From assembly GCF_000003815.2 (NCBI RefSeq), contig NC_049983.1, forward strand, positions 18,491,231 through 18,555,230: a stretch of 64,000 nucleotides of DNA. The letters run 5' to 3'. The DNA is from Branchiostoma floridae (lineage: Eukaryota; Chordata; Leptocardii; Amphioxiformes; Branchiostomatidae). Shown piece after piece: positions 12,801 to 25,356 of this stretch. Both the position numbers and the translations under genes were made by a program. The notes under the pieces were generated by a model. That model did not search any database and was not told the DNA's origin. It saw only the letters and a program-made list of their open reading frames with translations. Position 1 is the first letter of the stretch. The number at the start of each line of letters is the position of its first letter.

Positions 12801-15800
12801 CTGAAAAGTGTGTTTTGTACTTGTCTTAGTATTCAACGAAAACGTCACTACTTTGAATAGCTGAAAAGTTCTTAATATTCTATGCGTTGATGCGTCCATG
12901 TGTTTATTCATTATATATATATATTGTCATTGCACTGTTGTTGTAACTTTACCTACGTTAGTGTAATACTAAGATATTCTGTGATCATGGTTTCATTCCC
13001 CATGACTTGTCCTTAGCCTCTTGTCCATTGTTCGGTTACCCGTGCGTCCTTTCTTGCATCATTGCCTATTCCCTTAAGTCTACATGATGTGGTAGTTTTG
13101 TGTGCGGAGACAATAGCGGTGCCCGGGGCGGGTTGGATAATGGGGGAGATGATCGCGGACCAAAGCTTCACCTGTCCACCCTCAGTCGCACCTATTGCAG
13201 CTGGCAGAAGGTAGTTTGTGAAGGTAGTTGGTAGTTCTGGAGTCTTACAAGGTAACACTTGGAGTCTCTCCTCTCTCCCAGGTGCGCGCAGATACAGGTA
13301 GGGTGTTGAGAACGGCGTTAGGCGCCCCCGTGGTCGGTAGCAGCCTCACCAGGTGTTTTAACCGGGAGTCATACCTGCTTGCTTCCCGCCGGTTCTTTGT
13401 CTGTGAACCGGCGGGGCTGTCCATTGTTCCTGGGACAATCTGAGCGGTAGTCTCTGGTCTGGTTCAGGTGATTTTAGTCGGTATGTCTTAACGTTAATCA
13501 GTTATATTGACAAGGTATGCAGTCCCCGAGTCTGCGTGTTGTTGAGGGGAGTTGATATGTTGGTTTGCAGACGACACTCGGCGTTTCCACGTGCCCGTTC
13601 ACGGTCTATGGCACTGGTAGAATTCACTGATCGTAGACACCAGTGATTCTTCAGTCAGCCATACACCGTGGCGGGAAACTGATCATCGGACGCCACGCCA
13701 CAATGGACAACCTTAAGTCAAGTTCGTCTCAAGTCTTAGGATAGCTAAAGAACACCAAGGTTAGGACGTAGCGTAGAAGTAACTACTTATACATGTATTG
13801 TTTTCTGAGAGCAAGTCGCCCACAGAAATTTCGTTGGTTTTTAAATATAATGTTAAGTTAGCCTTGGTGAAGTAAAGTATTCTGTAAGAATTAATTCTGG
13901 AAACAGCACTTGATTGCACGTTGTTTAGTAGATCTTCCCAAACACTATTTACTATGTTTTTATTTTGTATTGAATGTTTCTGTTAAACTTAGACGTGAAA
14001 GGTGAAACATTGCACGTTTGGATAATACGGATCTCATAGTTTAAAATAGACAGAAGCGTCCAAACGCACTAAATCAGTCAATCATCTGTGACTTTGTAGT
14101 TGTGAAGACGACAGTGGCTTTATCCGTTCTTTTGATGTTGAATATAAAAGACTTCGTCAGTGTTTCCACATGAGATTTGAATTGACCTTTCCAAAATTCA
14201 TTAACTGCTAACCTTCTATTATCGCCGTAATGGCGGACATCATGGCGGCTGATTTGATCCGCTCAGACAGCGCGCACGGGACAATGCATCACGGGACATC
14301 CGCCAGTGGTCGTTTCGTGATGCTCCTTCAAAACGGGACGCACAAAATTATGACATCGGTATTGTGATTAGTTTTTTTCACGAATCATAGCTGTTATTCT
14401 GTTTGGGAAATATCAAAACATCCTACACAATAACTGTATATTGGAATGGCCATATTCAAAGTATATTTTAAGAATTATTTTGGAAGTAGACAAAATCAAA
14501 TCACCTTTTCAATGAGCAACTTTTTTGCATTCCTCTGAAGATACGAAAAACGTTTTGTATTTTTCTGGTTGCGAAAGTATAAACTATACTAAGTTGTGTG
14601 ATAGTATGACACCGTACACACAGGGTGCCTCTGGGAGTAGGTGTGAGGTGGTGTGCCCTGTCTACAGCCTGCCTCTTTCTTGCTCTGTTTGGCACTAGCA
14701 CATTTTTGCTGGGCAGGTGTGTAGGCCAAAATTGTTAGTGCCAAATACAGCCTGAAAGCCGGACTTACGGAGGGATCGAGCTCAGCCTGGACAAGGAAAT
14801 TACAACCAACACCGACACGGGTCTGTTACTACATAAACATCTAAACTAGTCCGGAGTTGTCAGGCCTGGTGGGCCTATTCAATCTTCGTTGTTGTTGTGG
14901 TTGCTGGTGTTCTCCTGTTGGTCCGAAGAGGCCTCGTTTCTAGACTAAGCCTTAAATCCACCCCAGTTCCGTTTTAAGTGTATGAAAGCCCAATAGTGCG
15001 CTGTTATAGTCCGCATGGATTAGATGCACTCTTATGCCCCATAGAACGCACTGTCTTCATCACAGTCACAATACCTGCAACAATTGATAATGTTTTTCTA
15101 GGGTTTCTGCAGGTATTTAGACAGTTACATGACTTTGAGGCGTGGTATGCTTACTCTGGTGGACAGAACAACAAAACTACATCACTACTGACAAGGCTAG
15201 AGGGATGGAGTTCGTTCTTTTATCGACACAGTAAGCTCGGAAGATGAGTGGATGTCCCAGTATCTTCATCAGATAATTTTAATGCGGCACCAGTTTGTCG
15301 ACTACAATTCGATCAATCGGTCTGCGTCCTGTTCAAAGACAACAGACATGTTGTAAGGCTGGCTGTTCAAAGCCATACACACAAGTCAAGGTTTGTTAAC
15401 TCCACCAAAATCATAGGACCGCACGCCTCTGACTTACAAACAACAGTTATCTGTACCAGGGGCGTTTTACGGTGATTTCTAACGGAGTTTTAGAGAGACT
15501 ATATAAAGTTTAATGGGTAATATGAGGAGTCGTATCTTTAATGCCAGAGAATGCTGACTGCAGGTCGTCCACAGATGAGGCGTGATAAGGCATATCTGAG
15601 TCACACGTAGCTTTTTATAGGGATATTATCAAATTAGGAGCATCGCGAAAATCCATTTGGTAACGCTTATGGTATTGTGACTTATATGACGACGTTAAGT
15701 TTATTACTGAGTTGGATTTTGAGGACAGAAAAGAAAGAAAAGATGGACAAATGAACGAACAAATAATGGCATTGATATCTTTATCTATTGGATACAGCAT

Positions 15801-16080
15801 AACTAAGGGTATACGTACCTGTGACAATTTGATGACAATGAAAAGTTGAAATAAACTGGATATGTTTGGTAAACACAACCCCCAGAGACTATGAATTCTA
15901 CACAAGATTATACACAATTACATACCAATAATGCGCTTTAGAATTTTGGATGGCATTTTGAGGAAACTCTGAGCGCCTTAAGCCTGTTAATCCGGTATTT
16001 TTGCGAGGGAATACTAGTAGTCGGTGCGTGTGCCTCCATGCCCCCCTCCCCCTAAGGACCATTTGATCAGCATATCCCAG
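9831..16080. other. Long intergenic interval without recognisable genes
   Basis: Non-coding throughout as far as can be read. Points noted are a short TA microsatellite (about 12914-12925), TGACGTCA CRE near 12233, and a GC-rich block 14220-14345 with two ATGGCGG YY1-like motifs. Open frames up to about 100 codons show no domains. Confidence 0.45.
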
Positions 16081-16330
16081 ATGAAGATTACGTCACCGGG
16101 GACTCATAAAGACATGTCTGGGGGCCCGGCACATTGTGGGAACTCCCTTTTTGGCCTTTGGCGACATTTTGGGTGACAAGGAGCCATAGAATGATAACAG
16201 GGCGCGCAGGGAGTGTGAATAATAGGGGTGCACACGGGCACACCTGCCCTACAGGACCGACAGCGAGCGCGCGCTCCTAGTGATGTGGAAGCATCCAAAA
16301 ATCGCAGACGCATAACCCGAATGTTGCAAG
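16081..16330. promoter_or_regulatory. GC-rich possible conserved element
   Basis: Contains GATTACGTCACC (CRE-like), AGACATGTCT (a perfect p53-family half-site) and CACACCTGCC (E-box). Composition differs sharply from the AT-rich flanks. The call is tentative. Confidence 0.25.
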
Positions 16331-17102
16331 TTGCATGGCTATTTCGGTTGTTTCCCTTCTCCGTAAGTGTTGTAGTTTTCCGATTCAGAAAGTTAACTTC
16401 CTGGATTCAAGGTAGGAATCTGAACAGACTTTGTGCTGACTAACTGTTTTGTGAGTGACTGGGTTGGTATATGTAGGCTATAAAAACACATAGAGTATAT
16501 GTTACCAGATTCGTATCTAAACTTCTCTCTCCTACCTATCTCCATAACCATTGCAGATTGGGATGATAAACGGCTAACTCAGAGTTCTGATAGTAAAGAT
16601 TAAACAACGAGACCTGTGGAAATAACTGCTGAAATACAGGCCCAGAAACAGGCTTATCGAAAACAGTACCTCTGTACACGAAGGTGCTAGATATATCGTG
16701 TTTAAGCCTCACAGGGGCTTACAACGACAGTTGAACAGACAAACTATGCCTTTGCTTTTAGTTTCATTGCAATCACAGACAAAACAAATAAACAAACAGC
16801 GAGACAAATACACATTGATTTATAGTTCATACCGTATAATTGCCAGAAATTGCCATTGCATGGTACTGTGGTCGATCAGGCTGAAAAAAGAGCTCAATTT
16901 TCTAATTTTCCCCCACTGTAGTGTAAAATCGCAGGATTAGCGGACAAGTCCTTCACATTCAGAACTAGAACTGAAGTTTACCTGTAGATCAAACCGCCAG
17001 TCCGGGTCGTTCCACTGCCGGTACAATGATGAAATCATCACCGTGAAACTCTAACCGGGCTCTTAACGACTGCTGCCATACGCCGTCTGTCAAGTCAGCC
17101 CT

Positions 17103-17375
17103 GCACAGCCATCCGTCAACTGGCGGGGACAGTCACCTGACGACGGTCTAGGTCACCGCAGACGCGCGGAAAAAGCCAACACTTGAAAAACTTTCAGCAG
17201 AATACTTTTTTGTGACGATTGGAGGTTTCTATCCCGAGCTCCGCGCAGCCATCCGTCAACTGGCGGGGACAGTCACCTGACGACGGTCTAGAAAAAAACA
17301 CCAACACTTAAAAGTTTCCATAGAATACTTTTTTTTTACGATCGGAGGTATTATCCTTACTAAAATCGCGCTCCT
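17103..17375. repeat. Two-unit tandem duplication, period 140 bp
   Basis: A GC-rich block of about 47 bp (starting GCACAGCC at 17103 and GCGCAGCC at 17243, running to CGACGGTCTAG) is repeated almost perfectly. The 3' parts of the units (CCAACACTT...GAATACTTTTTT...ACGAT.GGAGGT) are also alike but more diverged. Confidence 0.85.
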
Positions 17376-17989
17376 AGCGGCATACTTGGTCCATGACAGG
17401 CTCGAGATTGTGTAAAACAACTGAAAGCTTCATTGGGTCTTCTATCCTTGTGACCATCCATTAACTGTAAATATAGATTTTTATGCATTACTTTAGACTA
17501 CATTTGGAGTTCAAGTAAATGAATGAAAAGAAGGCAATTTCGTTCAGGAAAACTTTCTGTCCAAAACCATGCAGAACTTCGAATGGTGATGTAAATTGTT
17601 TTTATATGGTAAGCGCCTGAAAAGTTAAATCGTTCGGCACGTTCCGGAGCTCCCGCCACCCTGTGAATCAAAAAAAGATTTTGAAGAATTTGGCCAAATT
17701 GGGACAGATAAGCTACTACGGGTTTGCAGTCAGTCTTTTGCAGTCTAATCCAGTTAGGCCAATTAACTCCTACTGGACTTTTATTCCTAACTTGGCCAAA
17801 TTTGCCTATCACTATTCGGCCAGGCGGGAGTCTGGTAGAGACTAGTACTGTGAATGTGGTTCCACGCAGACTGTGGGTCGCCGTGTCATCGGCTGATGAT
17901 TTAACCTCATTTAGATGCTTCATTTGCCCATCCATCACGGTCGTGTGGCGAGGAGTAAAGAGCTAATGTTCCGGACGTTCTACCTGTAA

Positions 17990-18095
17990 ATCACCATAGT
18001 GACAGCCTCGGTGCCGCGTAAATCACCATAGTGACAGGTCTGTCCTGTAAATCACCATGGGGATGGGCGTGGTTCCTGGAGGTCACCATGGTTAC
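17990..18095. promoter_or_regulatory. Cluster of four RFX/X-box-like motifs at 29-32 bp spacing
   Basis: ATCACCATAGTGAC at 17990-18003 and again at 18022-18035, ATCACCATGGGGAT at 18051-18064 and GTCACCATGGTTAC at 18082-18095. The last is a near-ideal X-box. The first three share a TAAATCACCAT left context, so the array probably grew by tandem duplication. Start spacing of 32, 29 and 31 bp is about three helical turns, placing sites on one face of the DNA. Confidence 0.5.
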
Positions 18096-21000
18096 CGTCT
18101 GATCTGCCCTTGCTTTGGACTGAGCAGCCTATCGTTTTTACATGAACAAACACAAATCGCTACCAGTGGACTAGTCCCATACTGAAGTGTCTTGCAACAA
18201 ATGTGTGGCACAACAGCTACAGAAATGGAGATGGCACCACCCCTATGCATCTGTTACAGACGCACGGGTAACTTAAACTTTAACACAGTGCTGAATCCCC
18301 TAATAAATCTGAATATAACGGCTTCATATTTGAATTTGAAATATAACGATTTCCGTCTGCGTCGTTAACTCAATATTCCCGCTGTCTGTTTTCTAAAAGC
18401 CCTGAGTTATTTCTGCTCACGAAAGCCACCTGTTTCGGTAATCACCCTTTCAATGTCGGTCGGTCGGCATGGCGCGAAATCCAATCCGTGCCTGGAGACC
18501 GTCCTCACTTCCTACATGTCGCCGTGTGTTTTCCGCTGGGCAGTTAATCAAAGGATTGCCTTCCATCTACCTGGGTGTATTGCTTGATGATTACGAATAG
18601 CGCCATTTGGGGGGTCCTACAAAGGCTGGAGTCCGTGTACGGCTCCGTGCGCGCAGGACACTATGAGTGATGGTGCGGATTTGAGACAGGAGGTCCGGAT
18701 TTGAGACACGAGTCTGCAATAGACACGAGACGCGAACTGAAAGTCTCAGCAGAGCACGTGTGAAAAAAAGGGGTATACTTTGAAGGACGGACAACTTTAT
18801 TTACCTGTCGACTACCTCTCTTGTCAATAGCAAAACAACACGAATGGAGTTAAACATGAAACTAAGATATTCTTAACAAACTGATGTTTGATAATGTTCA
18901 ATTTTTGTTCAAGACATTTGAGGATTAATGATATTCTATCCCTGGGATATAAAGTTTTAGAAGTCAAAATATTCTTTATTTTATTGTGAGAAAAAGTCAA
19001 CACTTTCAACACAGAAAATAGTCGGCATTTACCCTTGACCGACTTGTCATGTTTTGAATGTTACCCTTTTCCTTAGTCAACTGTTTCATAGCAAATACGA
19101 TGATTTAGCAAAGCGCCCTCCTATACTGGGGGCGGGACTACAAATTTGATTTAAGTTAAAGACGCAATGATAAGATCAAAAAAGTATGAAACATTAGTGT
19201 CGCAACATTTGACCCCCGTAACATCAGAAACATTTGATATCGCTTGACAGCGTAATACAAGTCTGACTGTAAAATGCTCGGCCGTCATGGATGATGGATG
19301 GACGGATGACGTGATTGATGCGCGGGATGTTTGATGGATGGTTTCATTTGTAGGTTTTATGGGACCAGAGGAAGTCAGGACGTAAATAGATCACACACGA
19401 GGGCCAGCTTTCAGCCAATGAAAATCCGTTCAGCAGATTTTGCGTCGGTCAATATACTATATTCTTCGTCTACTGTATACTTTCGTGATGAGTCCTTGAT
19501 TGTGATTGGTCAACTACGGATTCCTGGGTCGTTAACTTTTAGGATTCAACCGATGTGATTGGTCAATAGCCGGTCTGTTTCTCCAAATATGGTCAAATGA
19601 GTTGGTAATTCCTTAGTGTCGACACGACGGTATTTGTTAGGCACAGTCTCCGGAAAGGGCAATCTTTAAAAAAAAAGGAAGAAAATATAATCCTCTTTCT
19701 GGTTGATCCGGAGATGTAGGGCCCCTTTTCCTCATAGCAAAAAATCCAAACCCAGCGCTACGGATTATTGTTGACTAATCCGACAACTTGCCGTGCAACC
19801 TTAGCGGATTGGGCCGGGATTTTGTAGGCCTGCTCCCGAGTAGAAACCTTGGGTGGGATCTTCCACGTCAATCTTTCTTAGGACCGTAATCACCAAGATG
19901 TCTAAATGTTTAGAATAGAGATTATCAACGTTGTAACTAGAATTAAAGCGACTAAACATGGTATCACGTCCAACCAAACTAGTATCATATCTGTTAGTGC
20001 ACTCGTGGCTACCGCACTTGTGTCACTTTTATACACACAAACATGTCAAAGGTTACCACACGACAAATTTTTAATTTTCGGTATTTTCTGGTCATGTTTT
20101 ACCATATCACCGAAATGAAACAATTTTCGAATCGGACGAAAATCAATGCGCGCGATGATGCCATCCACAACATCTACTTGATGTGGACTAATCGGCATGA
20201 ACATGAAAATAACTTTAGACAAACCCAAGTCTATGGTTTTTAAATGTCTTTCTGTGTGAAAAAAAAAATTCTTGTTTTCACCTTTCAGAGCGTGTGTTGA
20301 GAAGTGAAGGGCGCACAGAGGACAGAGCGCGGGAGAAGAGGACGCAGATGGGCGCCAAGCGGGTCTACAGTTTCCCGCCGAGACAACCTGTTGTCTGATC
20401 AGCCCGAGTCAGATTTCCCGCCACTTTTATGGAAGCTCCGGTGATGAGAACGGAACGTGCTTTGACAAGTCAAGTTAGTTGTTCATGGCTCAAATAGTAG
20501 GACATGAACAGATGTCAACAGACAGTTGTTGCCTTGATTTTTGACACTCCATGTACGGAGTCTGTTTTTGTCCTGTATGTCTGTTTGGATAAGTGTGTGT
20601 TCGTGTTTTTTAAACACTGTCAGTATCTCAGGGTGGCTGGAATACATGTATACAGTGAGTGGGAAGATGGCCGCAAAGGTCCGACTTGATTATCATCATC
20701 ATATCGTTCCGCGCCGGTACTGCAGCCAGGCCACGGCCTTCTCAGTGACGTCAGACTTGATGATGGAGTAACAGGAAGTACAGTTCAGAGATGGTAAAAC
20801 TAGTCGTTATCAAACTTCTTTGACTTTGTACTGAAAAGTTAATGAAAAAAAGAAGCTAAATCCGTTGTCTTCGTTTTCTTTTTTGGTGACAATTTGGAAA
20901 CTACAGAGTTTCTTTTCACCCAGGTCAATGATCGATCCTTCGTTGTAGCTATTATTTTCGATGATTATTGCACGTACTGAGTGAAACAACTCGACCAGAG

Positions 21001-21880
21001 TGTAAATCCACCATGACCCCACCGCCCCCAGAAATCGCTTGGTTTGTGCCATTGGTGTGATGAGCCAAGAGCAGAAAATTGACATTCATGTCGACAAGCC
21101 CTATTAGTTAGTTACACTAAATACATCACCAATGGCGGGGTCATGACCCGATGTAGCTCAAGGTTATCGTACAAGTTCAATTTAGCTCTATTGTGAAGCT
21201 TATTACGGATCGATTTTTTTTGTCCAACAGGAGGAAGTAAAGAGGCACAAGAGGAATGGGTGCTTCCATACTTATGACGTAATGATGATTGACAGGTCTT
21301 CAGAACCGAGGCAGAAAAAGTAGTGGCCTAAAATAAGCTCTTTCACGGATCCAACTGCAGATTAAAGGTGAAGGCCTCTGACATATAAACACATATCTCG
21401 AAAATACTTCAGAAACACTACTAATATGTGGCCCACATCGTTGGTTTGCATAACAACATCTAGTCAGTGTCTAGATATTCTATTTATGTAAAGGGCCTTG
21501 ACCTTTGATCTGCGCATGCACAATTGTATCCATGAACGGGTTTACACTGTGTTTACTTTCTTACAAAGGAATGTGTTCTATAAAAAAGGACCGAAAGAAA
21601 CATATTTTTTCAATGACCGATCACAACATGACAGTACTAACGTATCCCCTTAGATTTGCATCGACCTGTCCATCGAACACCTGACCTAATATTTACTCAT
21701 CTTCAACAGTTTCCAACGGTCAATTGTCCGGCAGGCGAGCGTGTAATGGCGGGAAAATGGCCACCTTAGTTCCCATTGATTTTCAAACAAATATGGATCA
21801 GGCGAGCTAGCGCTCCGCAAATCGGCTTTACATTTTAGAGTTTGTAGGTCCAAGAAAAAAAAACATCGTCTACCGAAGAA
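18096..21880. other. Intergenic DNA, no gene recognised
   Basis: No exon seen. Holds a CRE TGACGTCA near 20746, in a GC-richer block at 20660-20770, and an imperfect inverted repeat around 21010-21150 built on CATGACCCC and its complement GGGGTCATG. Confidence 0.4.
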
Positions 21881-21884
21881 GCTC

Positions 21885-22110
21885 AGTCAGGAGGGAGCCT
21901 GTATAAACAAGCAGATTATGACATGATGGGTTGAGGAAAATGTGATGCATTTGCATTAAATGTTGATACCGGGTGTTGATTGCGCCTGTGTTAATGAATT
22001 AAAGCTGCTTAGCCAAGCATTACGACACTGCCTTGATTATATTTGCGCCGTAATGAGTTGGCGAAATTGAATTTCGGTGGCGACGGAGAGATGGGGAGGG
22101 CGGGAAGGTG
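21885..22110. promoter_or_regulatory. Possible enhancer-like conserved element with POU octamer
   Basis: Includes a perfect octamer ATTTGCAT (21949-21956) within ATGCATTTGCATTAAAT, plus homeodomain-type cores (TTAATGAATTAAAG, CCGTAATGAG) and GATTA sites. Dense short developmental motifs without open frames suggest an enhancer; sequence texture alone supports it. Confidence 0.3.
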
Positions 22111-24337
22111 TCGCAATGCGCTCATGGGTGAGAGGATGGGCAGACGCGTTTATCTATTTTTCATTTACTTCATTTGTTGCAGTCGTTGAACGGAAATTCC
22201 ACAGGAATACAACACATAACATACAGATAACTTTTTAGTAGACACGACTGACGTGGCATCTGGAAAAGACTGCTTGCCGATATGAGACCGGACCTCTTCC
22301 TATGGGTGGAGGTAAGGACAGCGGAAGTGGGATGAGATACAATTCTCCTCTTGCCATCATATTATGTTCCTCTAGATCTGTCACACATAGTCTAACAAAG
22401 CCTCCGACCCTCTTCAGGCACCCATTTTGCATCTCATCCGGCCATTCATACATAAGCACAACATAATTACCAAAACTAAAAATCCACACACACAATCAGT
22501 CGCGTTGTTTGATGATGAAGCTATGAGAATCATTGATAATTTGGTACTGATAGTACCGTGTAGATCCTAACGTTACTGTACGTACAGAAGTGGTTTGTGC
22601 CCGGCTGTGTTGGCGGTTCGTCCCGCCCGGCTTCTCATGAAGAACAAGTCGCCATGTGGAACACAGTTCTGGGTGCAGCACGCCCTGTATGTAACAGTTA
22701 CTACAATCAACAAATCCAATGTAAGGTCAAACAACGTCAACGTTACGTGTTTACGAAAGAAAGAAAGTTAGCTTTTATAACATTAATATTCAGCCTTTAA
22801 TACACCATATGTAGATGCTACAACATTCAGACCAACAAATTAACTACACGCACATGTAACAATGTATTGCGTGAGCTAGTTTATAACTTTATATGTGTGT
22901 GTATGTACGTGCATATTTTGGGTTGAAGGGGAGGGTAAAAAATCTCGGCCACGACTAATCCCGCGACCCAACCTCTGTATGGAGGATAGGATGAAGGCAC
23001 CAAGTTCTCAAATCCTACACTGCAATCTAACTCAATTGGAAGCGTCACCTAGCAGGTTGCTATAGCAAGACAGGCACAGATGATAGTAGTGTTACACGTT
23101 GATGACGAGATCAGCACCAAGGACGCCACCAGTCGCTGTTATTTTTTCCGTCTCAACTGCAGATATCAATCTTTTTCTTATGTAGATTCCAATAAAGAAT
23201 ACGCACTTCAAAGTGACGACGAGAGTTAAGGCTATCAACTGGTCGTTCATTGCTTTTACTATTACACTACATCATAAAAGTAGTGTGTTGAATCTCTCCA
23301 GGGCACAAGGCCAAAGGATTTACTGGAGGGTGGTGTTTTCTATTCATTCCGCGAGGGAAAGCAGTCCATTTCATAAGGGCCCGGCGGATTGGCGTTTCCG
23401 ATGATAGCTTGTCGCTCGTGGCAAAAGGATGAATTCACAATACATTCTCCCAAATCTTTGTTAATGACAACATTTAACACTTCTTTCTTTGCTCATTTAC
23501 AATACACAGGTGTCATAATGGTGACACAATATACCACGTTTTCACAGCCACAACCGGGTTGTTACTCCGCGATAGAACGCAGGAATGTTGACGCACAAAT
23601 TGTAGCGATAAACTAGTATAAACACGTCCGTACGTGTTACCTCAAGAGTTTACTAGATTGTGTCATCCTGTAAAAAAAAACATTTATAAACTTTGGTTTT
23701 TGTCCAGGAAATGAGACACAATTTTTCTGTTGGACAATTTGCTTCTTTTTCAACTTACAGAACTCAGGTTCATCCCTCCTTTCGTTCGATTTGTTCTGTT
23801 TACCCTGGTTGCCATGGACATGGGCTGTACACAGATGACAGGTTCCAAGCCGTGAAGTAGGTGGGAAAATTTGTTCTCTCCTGTTTAGACGAAAATAATT
23901 GTTTAAAAAACTTCAACAAATTCACAAATCTTCGTCTAGCTCTAGGTATTGTTGTTATTTACACTGCAAAATGTAGTCAGGTGCCCCAGAACGGCTGATA
24001 TTTGGACAAACTTCGCACAAACAAGTTCACTGGGTTCTTGGTGACTGAGTTCGTCTGAGTTGTCAAGGTCAACAAAATATGTAAGGAAAATTTCGTAGTC
24101 AATATTAGAAGAGATTTAGATTTTATTTGTTAATACTTTACATTACTGTGATTAAACCAAAGACACTCGTGACTCGGAAATATCTAACATTTGTGTTGGC
24201 TTGTTTAGATTGCGTCTGTAGGTCTGACATTGTTTTCTGAATTTCTGAAGTCGACATGGCGTAAAAATGACGATGGAGTCCAGGGGGACGTTACATGAAA
24301 ATACCGACGGCAGTTTCGTGTTCGGTATCAGATCGAT
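22111..24337. other. Intergenic DNA, no gene recognised
   Basis: Short open frames only. A half X-box GTTGCCATGGAC occurs at 23808-23819. Confidence 0.4.
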
Positions 24338-24338
24338 C

Positions 24339-24502
24339 TAGCCTGGGTACCATCCGGAAAGTAGTTCGCTTCGGCGTTTATTATACACTATGAACAGTCG
24401 CTTCTCGCTCTGACATTCATTGTTACACTACATCCTGTCGCTTCTCTGTTGTAGCAGAAGCGAACATAGGAGCGAACTACTACCTAGATGGTAGAAAGGC
24501 TA
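24339..24502. mobile_element. TAGCC-ended foldback element, about 164 bp
   Basis: The left end TAGCCTGGGTACCATC...AGTAGTTCGCT is mirrored at the right end (its complement reads TAGCCTTTCTACCATC...AGTAGTTCGCT). Flanks AGATCGAT and AGACTGAT agree at 6 of 8 positions if the edge is moved by one base, suggesting a worn 8-bp duplication as left by hAT elements. No coding capacity. Confidence 0.65.
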
Positions 24503-25311
24503 AGACTGATCTGCGTGACCAAGCAGAAGCGCCATCTAGTGATATTATTCGTCAGCTCAGAGCGCTTCGTCTGCAATGATCATTGAGACAGGATTAACAG
24601 CAAGTACGCTCGGCAGAGTCTTGAAACAGTGGCTAGTCCTCCTTACTGTAGACGCTCTGGACATAGCGAAAGATTTACTGTCGCTTGGATTCTAATGCAG
24701 CCGTAATTATTACCAATGCTTGCTGAGGATCCGAATAACAATAGACTGGCACCGACCTTGGTGCTGACCATGCCATCCGCAGCTAGCTGAGAAATCCTGT
24801 CGGTCTGAAATGATTCGGTAGGTGGCGTTTCTATACCTGTCCCACTCCTACTCCAGGTAGGTGTCAATTGGAAACTTTTATGTACTAAATTTCACAATAA
24901 CAGAATTTGAAAACAGTTTCAGGTTACAAATATGTACAAAGAGACCATTAAAATTACACCAAATTTGGCCCAGAAAATCTATAAGTTAGGGTTAGGATTA
25001 AACTTATAACACTCATGAGTTACAAACTTGATACATGAAAATGGTTTTCAGATTACAAATACTAGTAAAAGAACAACAAACATTTTTTTCTTCCAAGGGT
25101 CACTGATCACGAGGATCTTACTCAAACACTGGTACCATGATGAATTTGTTTCGTAGAGAAATAATTCCTCAGAAAAATATCCTAAAATGCTTTTGTATTA
25201 CATGAAATGCATACATTGACTCGGGGTGAACACACTTTCGGGCTGCTGAGCTTTATCTTCTTTTCATCAGTTGTAGTATTTTCTAAACTGAGCTGTTGAA
25301 AAAGACACACA

Positions 25312-25356
25312 TGCACACACACACAAATATATGAAGAGAATCATTCCAGCTTTATT
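25312..25356 (-). terminator. Candidate poly(A) signal of TBC1D25
   Basis: On the minus strand an AATAAA (25356-25351) is followed after about 20 nt by a GT-rich run (TTTGTGTGTGTG). This is the normal layout of a cleavage and polyadenylation site. It implies a 3' UTR of about 2.1 kb. A second AATAAA at 26269-26264 lacks so clear a GT-rich element and could be an earlier site. Confidence 0.55.

Noticed and set aside
16108-16120. p53 response element
   Set aside because: One perfect half-site AGACATGTCT, but no second half-site within the usual spacing.
17498-17938. 146-codon minus-strand open frame
   Set aside because: Overlaps an imperfect inverted repeat (AATTTGGCCAAATT and AACTTGGCCAAATTT), with no domain resemblance.
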